This document shows, piece after piece, positions 59,428-64,000 of a stretch of DNA of 64,000 nt. Under the pieces are notes generated by a model. It saw only the letters and a program-made list of their open reading frames with translations. It was not told where the DNA came from and did no database searches. Location of the stretch: contig JAISQW010000001.1 in NCBI GenBank assembly GCA_031273925.1, positions 1 to 64,000 on the forward strand, read 5' to 3'. Numbering within the stretch: position 1 is the stretch's first letter; each line of letters opens with the position of its first letter. This DNA is from Endomicrobium sp. Lineage in GTDB: Bacteria; Elusimicrobiota; Endomicrobiia; Endomicrobiales; Endomicrobiaceae. Both the position numbers and the translations under genes were made by a program.

Positions 59428-60300
59428 GTGAAAAAGTTAAAATTTGGGTTCCCAATAGGAAGCCTACAAACATCTACATTGGAGTTATTTAAAAAAGTTG
59501 GTATAAAAATTATTATATCATCAAGATCATATTATCCTGTATCAGACGATAATGAATTAGAAATAATGCTTATTCGTTCACAGGAAATAGCAAGATATGT
59601 ACAAGATGGATTTTTTGATTTAGGTATAACTGGATATGATTGGATTTGTGAAAGTGGAGCAAAAGTCAAAGAAGTGTGTGAATTAAAATATGCAAAATCT
59701 GGATTTAAAGCTATAAAATGGGTTTTGGCAGTACCTGATAATTCTGAAATAAAATCAGTAAAAGATTTACAAGGGAAACGTGTTGCAACAGAACTTATTA
59801 ATTGTACAAAAAAATATTTTGATAAATGTAAAGTTAAAGCAAAAATTGAATTTTCATGGGGAGCAACAGAAGTGAAAGCCGGTAAATTAGTTGATGCTAT
59901 TGTTGAATTAACTGAAACAGGTTCATCGTTAAAAGCAAACAAATTAAAAATAATTGACGAGTTACTTACTTCGACAACTAGATTAATTACAAATTATAAG
60001 GCATTGCAAGATAGCTGGAAAAAGGAAAAAATAGAAAATCTATCTATACTTTTAAATGGTGCACTTTTGGCTGAAGGTATGGTTGGATTAAAAATGAATG
60101 TCTCGTTAAAATCTTTAAAAGTAATTACGAAAATTCTACCTGCTATTAAAAAACCTACAATATCACAATTAAGTGATAAAAATTGGGTTGCTATAGAAAT
60201 TATTTTACAAAAAAAAATAGTAAAAAGTATAATACCTATATTAAAACGGTTAGGAGCTATTGGTATTATTGAATATCCGTTAAATAAAATAATTTATTAA
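59428..60300 (+). CDS. hisG: ATP phosphoribosyltransferase, long form
   Basis: LKFGFPIGSLQTSTLELFKKVGIKI, DLGITGYDWI, VDAIVELTETGSSLKANKLKII; GTG start after ggaggt; C-terminal regulatory-like domain. Confidence 0.93.
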   Translation: MKKLKFGFPIGSLQTSTLELFKKVGIKIIISSRSYYPVSDDNELEIMLIRSQEIARYVQDGFFDLGITGYDWICESGAKVKEVCELKYAKSGFKAIKWVLAVPDNSEIKSVKDLQGKRVATELINCTKKYFDKCKVKAKIEFSWGATEVKAGKLVDAIVELTETGSSLKANKLKIIDELLTSTTRLITNYKALQDSWKKEKIENLSILLNGALLAEGMVGLKMNVSLKSLKVITKILPAIKKPTISQLSDKNWVAIEIILQKKIVKSIIPILKRLGAIGIIEYPLNKIIY

Positions 60301-60394
60301 ATAAAGAAATATAATTTTAACTTGAATTATTGATAATATAAATGTTAAATTAAGTTGGTTAACTTTTTGTATTAAAACGGTATAGTTTAAAACA

Positions 60395-61906
60395 GTGAAT
60401 AAAGTTGATAAAAAAATGAGTAATGTAAGAGCAAGATTTGCTCCTTCACCAACAGGAGATTTACATATAGGTGGTGTTCGTACTGCCTTATTTAATTGGC
60501 TTTTGGCAAGAAGCAAAAAAGGAAAATTTATTTTAAGAATTGATGATACTGATGAAAAACGCTCAACTATTTCATCTATTAAAATTATTTTAGAATCCAT
60601 GAAATGGCTAAAACTTGATTGGGATGAAGGACCTAATTACGATTTATATGATAAACCATCTTTGTACTATCAAATGGAACGCAAAAATTCTGGAATATAT
60701 CAAAAATATGTTGATGAACTTATTTTAAAAGGCTTAGCATATAATTGTTATTGTACTAGTGATGAAATTAACAAAATGAGGGAAAAAGCACAAATCAATA
60801 AACTACCTCCAAAATATAATGGTAAATGTAGAAAACTTACATTTAAGCAACAACAAAAAATGCGATCTAATGGCAAAAAATCTGTAGTAAGATTTAAGGT
60901 TCATAATACTGGAGTTACTGTTTTGTATGATATTGTAAAAGGTATAATTCATTTTGATAATTCCATACTTGATGATTTTGTTATTTTAAAAACAAATTAT
61001 GTTCCAACATACAATTTTGCATGTGTTATTGATGATCACCTTATGAATATCACATACGTATTAAGAGGAGACGATCATATTTCAAATACTCTTCGTCAAA
61101 TTCAAGTTTATAAAGCTTTTGGTTGGAAATTGCCTAAATTTGCGCATATACCTATGATCTTAGGAACAGATGGAGAAAGACTTTCAAAAAGACATGGCCA
61201 TACATCTATATTAAAATATAGAGAAGAAGGATATTTGTATGAAGCTATAATAAATTATCTTGCATTACAAGGATGGTCATCAAAAAATAATCAACAAATT
61301 TTTACAATAGAAGATTTAATTAAAAAATTTGCTCTAAAAAAGTGTAGTGTAAGTCCATCTATTTTTGATTCTAATAAGTTGTTATGGATTAATGCTGAAA
61401 AAATTCGTTTAAAAACTATACATCAATTATGTGAATTATTCATTGATTGGTTGAAATATATAAATAATGAAAAATTAATAAAAAATTGGAATATTGAAAT
61501 TTTAAAGAAAGCTATGTTATTAGAAAAGAATAAAATAAAATTATTAAAAGATATACCGTATCTCGTAGATTTTTTTTTTAAAAAAGAAGTTGAATATGAA
61601 AAAGATGCATTAGATAAAATTTTTTTACAAAATAAATTTAAAAACAATACAAAAAATATTTTGAAAGATGTTATAGTAAGATTACGTGATAGTAAAGATT
61701 TTTCATCTAATTCTTTAGAAAAACATTTAAGAACATTGGCAATGGAAAAATCTATAAAAACTCAAGAAGTATTTCACTCCATACGAATTGCTATCACTGG
61801 TAGAACTAAAGGTCCAAGTTTATTCCATATGATGGAACTTATGGGAGCAAAAGAAGTTATAAGAAGATTAAATATGATAATAGAAAAATTTTTTAAAAGT
61901 ATTTGA
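60395..61906 (+). CDS. gltX: Glutamate--tRNA ligase
   Basis: [26 protein letters not shown] (HIGH) and [13 protein letters not shown] (KMSKS). Confidence 0.97.
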   Translation: MNKVDKKMSNVRARFAPSPTGDLHIGGVRTALFNWLLARSKKGKFILRIDDTDEKRSTISSIKIILESMKWLKLDWDEGPNYDLYDKPSLYYQMERKNSGIYQKYVDELILKGLAYNCYCTSDEINKMREKAQINKLPPKYNGKCRKLTFKQQQKMRSNGKKSVVRFKVHNTGVTVLYDIVKGIIHFDNSILDDFVILKTNYVPTYNFACVIDDHLMNITYVLRGDDHISNTLRQIQVYKAFGWKLPKFAHIPMILGTDGERLSKRHGHTSILKYREEGYLYEAIINYLALQGWSSKNNQQIFTIEDLIKKFALKKCSVSPSIFDSNKLLWINAEKIRLKTIHQLCELFIDWLKYINNEKLIKNWNIEILKKAMLLEKNKIKLLKDIPYLVDFFFKKEVEYEKDALDKIFLQNKFKNNTKNILKDVIVRLRDSKDFSSNSLEKHLRTLAMEKSIKTQEVFHSIRIAITGRTKGPSLFHMMELMGAKEVIRRLNMIIEKFFKSI

Positions 61907-61992
61907 AAGAAAAAGTAAATTATAACAGTAAATTTTTATAGAATAAATTTTATTCTAATAATTAGTTAATTTGTAAAAATTATAGATATAAT

Positions 61993-62078
61993 GGGCGAAT
62001 GGCGAAATAGGCAGACGCACAAGACTTAAAATCTTGAGATTTATAAAAATCATGAGGGTTCAAGTCCCTCTTCGCCCA
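61993..62078 (+). tRNA. tRNA-Leu (UAA)
   Basis: GGGCGAA/TTCGCCC acceptor, anticodon loop ctTAAaa, long variable arm, gagggttcaagtccctc T-arm. Confidence 0.93.
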
Positions 62079-62096
62079 TTTTTAATTTAGTAATAT

Positions 62097-62169
62097 GCGC
62101 TGCTAGCTCAATAGGTAGAGCAAACGACTCTTAATCGTTAGGTTATAGGTTCAATTCCTATGCGGCGCA
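62097..62169 (+). tRNA. tRNA-Lys (CUU)
   Basis: GCGCTGC/GCGGCGC acceptor, D-arm gctc...gagc, anticodon loop ctCTTaa, T-arm ataggttcaattcctat. Confidence 0.9.
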
Positions 62170-62229
62170 TCATAATTATTTAAAAATATTTTTATAGAAG
62201 TATTATATTAAATATAATAAAAAATAATA

Positions 62230-62311
62230 GCGGACATGGCGAAATAGGCAGACGCATATGGTTTAGGACCATATATTGCAAAATGTGAGGGTTCAAGTCC
62301 CTCTGTCCGTA
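62230..62311 (+). tRNA. tRNA-Leu (UAG)
   Basis: GCGGACA/TGTCCGT acceptor, anticodon loop ttTAGga, long variable arm, gagggttcaagtccctc T-arm. Confidence 0.92.
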
Positions 62312-62555
62312 ATTTTTTATGATACTATTCAAAAAAAATGCATTATTTCTACGTTTTTTATACATAACAAAATAAAAAATTATATTAGCACTTCTAAATC
62401 TCATATTTAAATTCTATTGAAATTATGATAGAATCATGTGTATTATTAATAATTGATATTATTTTGTTACAAATAAAAAGTGTAAAAAATAAATATACAA
62501 GTTTGTTTTAGAATAATTCATTATTAATAGAGAAAATTACAAAGGAGATTAATGT

Positions 62556-64000
62556 ATGAGTGAATTGGATAGATTTAATGAAAATATAAAAATACCAGAT
62601 TCACTTCCACTGCTTCCTGTTAGAGATATTGTTTTGTATCCTGCAATGGTATTGCCTCTTGCTGTTGGAAGAGAGAAATCTATAAAAGCTTTAGAAGAAT
62701 CTATGGCAACAAATAGACTTATTTTTATTGTTGCACAAAAAAATATTCAGATTGAAGATCCAACACCTAATGATGTTTACAATATAGGCACGGTTTGTGA
62801 AGTGCTTCAAATATTGAAAATGCCCGATGGAACATTAAAAACACTTGTTGAAGGTATAAATAGAGCACAATGGACAGATTTCAAATTGAACGATAAAGGA
62901 TACATTGAGGTTGGGATTAAAATTTTTGATGAAAAAATAGAAAAAACAGCAGAAGCCGAGGCTACTATGAGACGTACAGTTTCTCTTTTTGAACAATATG
63001 TAAAACTTAATCCTAGAATGCCTATAGAGGTTTCAATTTCAGTAAATAATATTACTGACACTGCAAGATTTGCAGATACAATAGCATCACATTTAGTGAT
63101 AAAAAATAATGATAAACAAGAGATTCTTGAATTAGTTGATCCCATAAAACGTTTAGAAAAAATAATGGAGATATTGATTTCAGAAATAGAAATATTAAAT
63201 ATTGAAAGACGAATCCAAAACAGAGTAAGAAATCAAATAGAAAAAACGCAAAAAGAATATTATCTTACAGAACAAATGAAGGCTATTCAGAAAGAACTAA
63301 AACAAAATGATGATATCCAAAAAGATATTGATGAACTTAGAGAAAAATTAAAAGATATTGGTATGCCTAAATTGGCAAGAAGTGCAGTTGAAAAGGAAAT
63401 ATCTAGACTTGAAAAAATGATGCCAATGTCTCCTGAAGCTACAGTTATAAGAACTTATATTGAGTGGTTTCTAGATTTACCTTGGGAAAAATCAACTGGA
63501 GATAATTTAGATTTAAATAGAGCAAAAGAAATTTTAGATCAAGATCATTATGGGTTAAAAAAAGTTAAGGATAGAGTTTTAGAGTACCTTGCTGTATTAT
63601 CAAGAGTACAAAAAATAAGAGGGCCAATTCTTTGTTTTATAGGACCTCCAGGTGTTGGAAAAACTTCTATTGCTAAATCTATTGCAAGGAGTTTAGGAAG
63701 AAGTTTTGTAAGAATTTCTATGGGTGGAGTAAGAGATGAAGCTGTAATAAGAGGTCATAGGCGCACTTATATAGGATCAATGCCAGGGAAAATAATACAA
63801 TCTATAAAAAAAGCAGGATTTAACAATCCTGTGTTTATTTTAGATGAAATAGATAAAATGGGATCAGATTGGAGAGGTGATCCGTCTTCAGCTTTACTTG
63901 AAGTTTTAGATCCTGAACAAAATTATATTTTTGAGGATCACTATTTAGATGTTGATTTTGATTTATCAAAAGTCATGTTTATAACTACAGCAAATACTTT
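62556..64000 (+). CDS. lon: ATP-dependent protease Lon (truncated by window end)
   Basis: SLPLLPVRDIVLYPAMVLPLAVGREKSIKALEES..., EYYLTEQMKAIQKEL, GPPGVGKTSIAKSIARSLGR; no stop before 64000, hence absent from the ORF track. Confidence 0.97.
   Translation, partial: MSELDRFNENIKIPDSLPLLPVRDIVLYPAMVLPLAVGREKSIKALEESMATNRLIFIVAQKNIQIEDPTPNDVYNIGTVCEVLQILKMPDGTLKTLVEGINRAQWTDFKLNDKGYIEVGIKIFDEKIEKTAEAEATMRRTVSLFEQYVKLNPRMPIEVSISVNNITDTARFADTIASHLVIKNNDKQEILELVDPIKRLEKIMEILISEIEILNIERRIQNRVRNQIEKTQKEYYLTEQMKAIQKELKQNDDIQKDIDELREKLKDIGMPKLARSAVEKEISRLEKMMPMSPEATVIRTYIEWFLDLPWEKSTGDNLDLNRAKEILDQDHYGLKKVKDRVLEYLAVLSRVQKIRGPILCFIGPPGVGKTSIAKSIARSLGRSFVRISMGGVRDEAVIRGHRRTYIGSMPGKIIQSIKKAGFNNPVFILDEIDKMGSDWRGDPSSALLEVLDPEQNYIFEDHYLDVDFDLSKVMFITTANT

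Noticed and set aside
62192-62404. 70-aa minus-strand ORF over tRNA-Leu(UAG)
   Set aside because: Antisense to a tRNA; includes the classic tRNA-Leu antisense peptide (GQRDLNPHI-like), a known annotation artefact.
1-64000. CRISPR arrays, IS elements, prophage or toxin-antitoxin/defence islands
   Set aside because: No regularly spaced repeats, transposase/integrase/recombinase motifs or defence-protein signatures were seen; gene content is core.

Overview
The window is an AT-rich, gene-dense chromosomal segment from a Gram-negative bacterium (lptD, msbA, pal/tolB and kdsD are present). Intergenic space is short and neighbouring genes often overlap by a few bases, which fits a reduced, possibly host-associated genome. 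Taxonomy is uncertain; the gene order and content are compatible with Desulfobacterota- or Elusimicrobia-like lineages, but I cannot decide from the sequence alone. Almost everything is core metabolism or information processing. In order: 3' end of tuf, rpmG, tRNA-Trp, secE, nusG, rplK, rplA; rimP-nusA-infB-rbfA-nrnA-truB; HIT protein; rpsU-(Nif3-like)-dnaG-rpoD; a 2-oxoacid:ferredoxin oxidoreductase (delta, alpha, beta; minus strand); cobO-btuF-btuC-btuD; PAP2 phosphatase; M50 protease-trpS; ftsX-envC; tsaD; pal-cpoB-tonB-tolB-tolR; MATE; msbA; hisDBHAFI-kdsD; accD-folC-lptD; tRNA-Ser; amino-acid permease; ackA; rpmF-plsX-fabH-fabD-fabG-acpP-fabF-rnc; acyl-CoA dehydrogenase-etfB-etfA; hisC; plsC; ispH; M23 peptidase; cvpA-like; hisG; gltX; tRNA-Leu/Lys/Leu; and lon, which runs off the end. 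I found no CRISPR array, transposon, prophage, rRNA or obvious undescribed multi-gene system. The items most worth checking are: long near-perfect stem-loops inside coding sequences (dnaG, ftsX, fabH, etfB); a consensus promoter whose -10 is overlapped by a perfect 14-bp palindrome, followed by a 5'UTR hairpin, upstream of the M50 protease gene; missing partner genes (FtsE, the oxidoreductase gamma subunit, TolQ, rplJL-rpoBC); and an acyl-CoA dehydrogenase/EtfBA cassette joined to the fatty-acid synthesis cluster.
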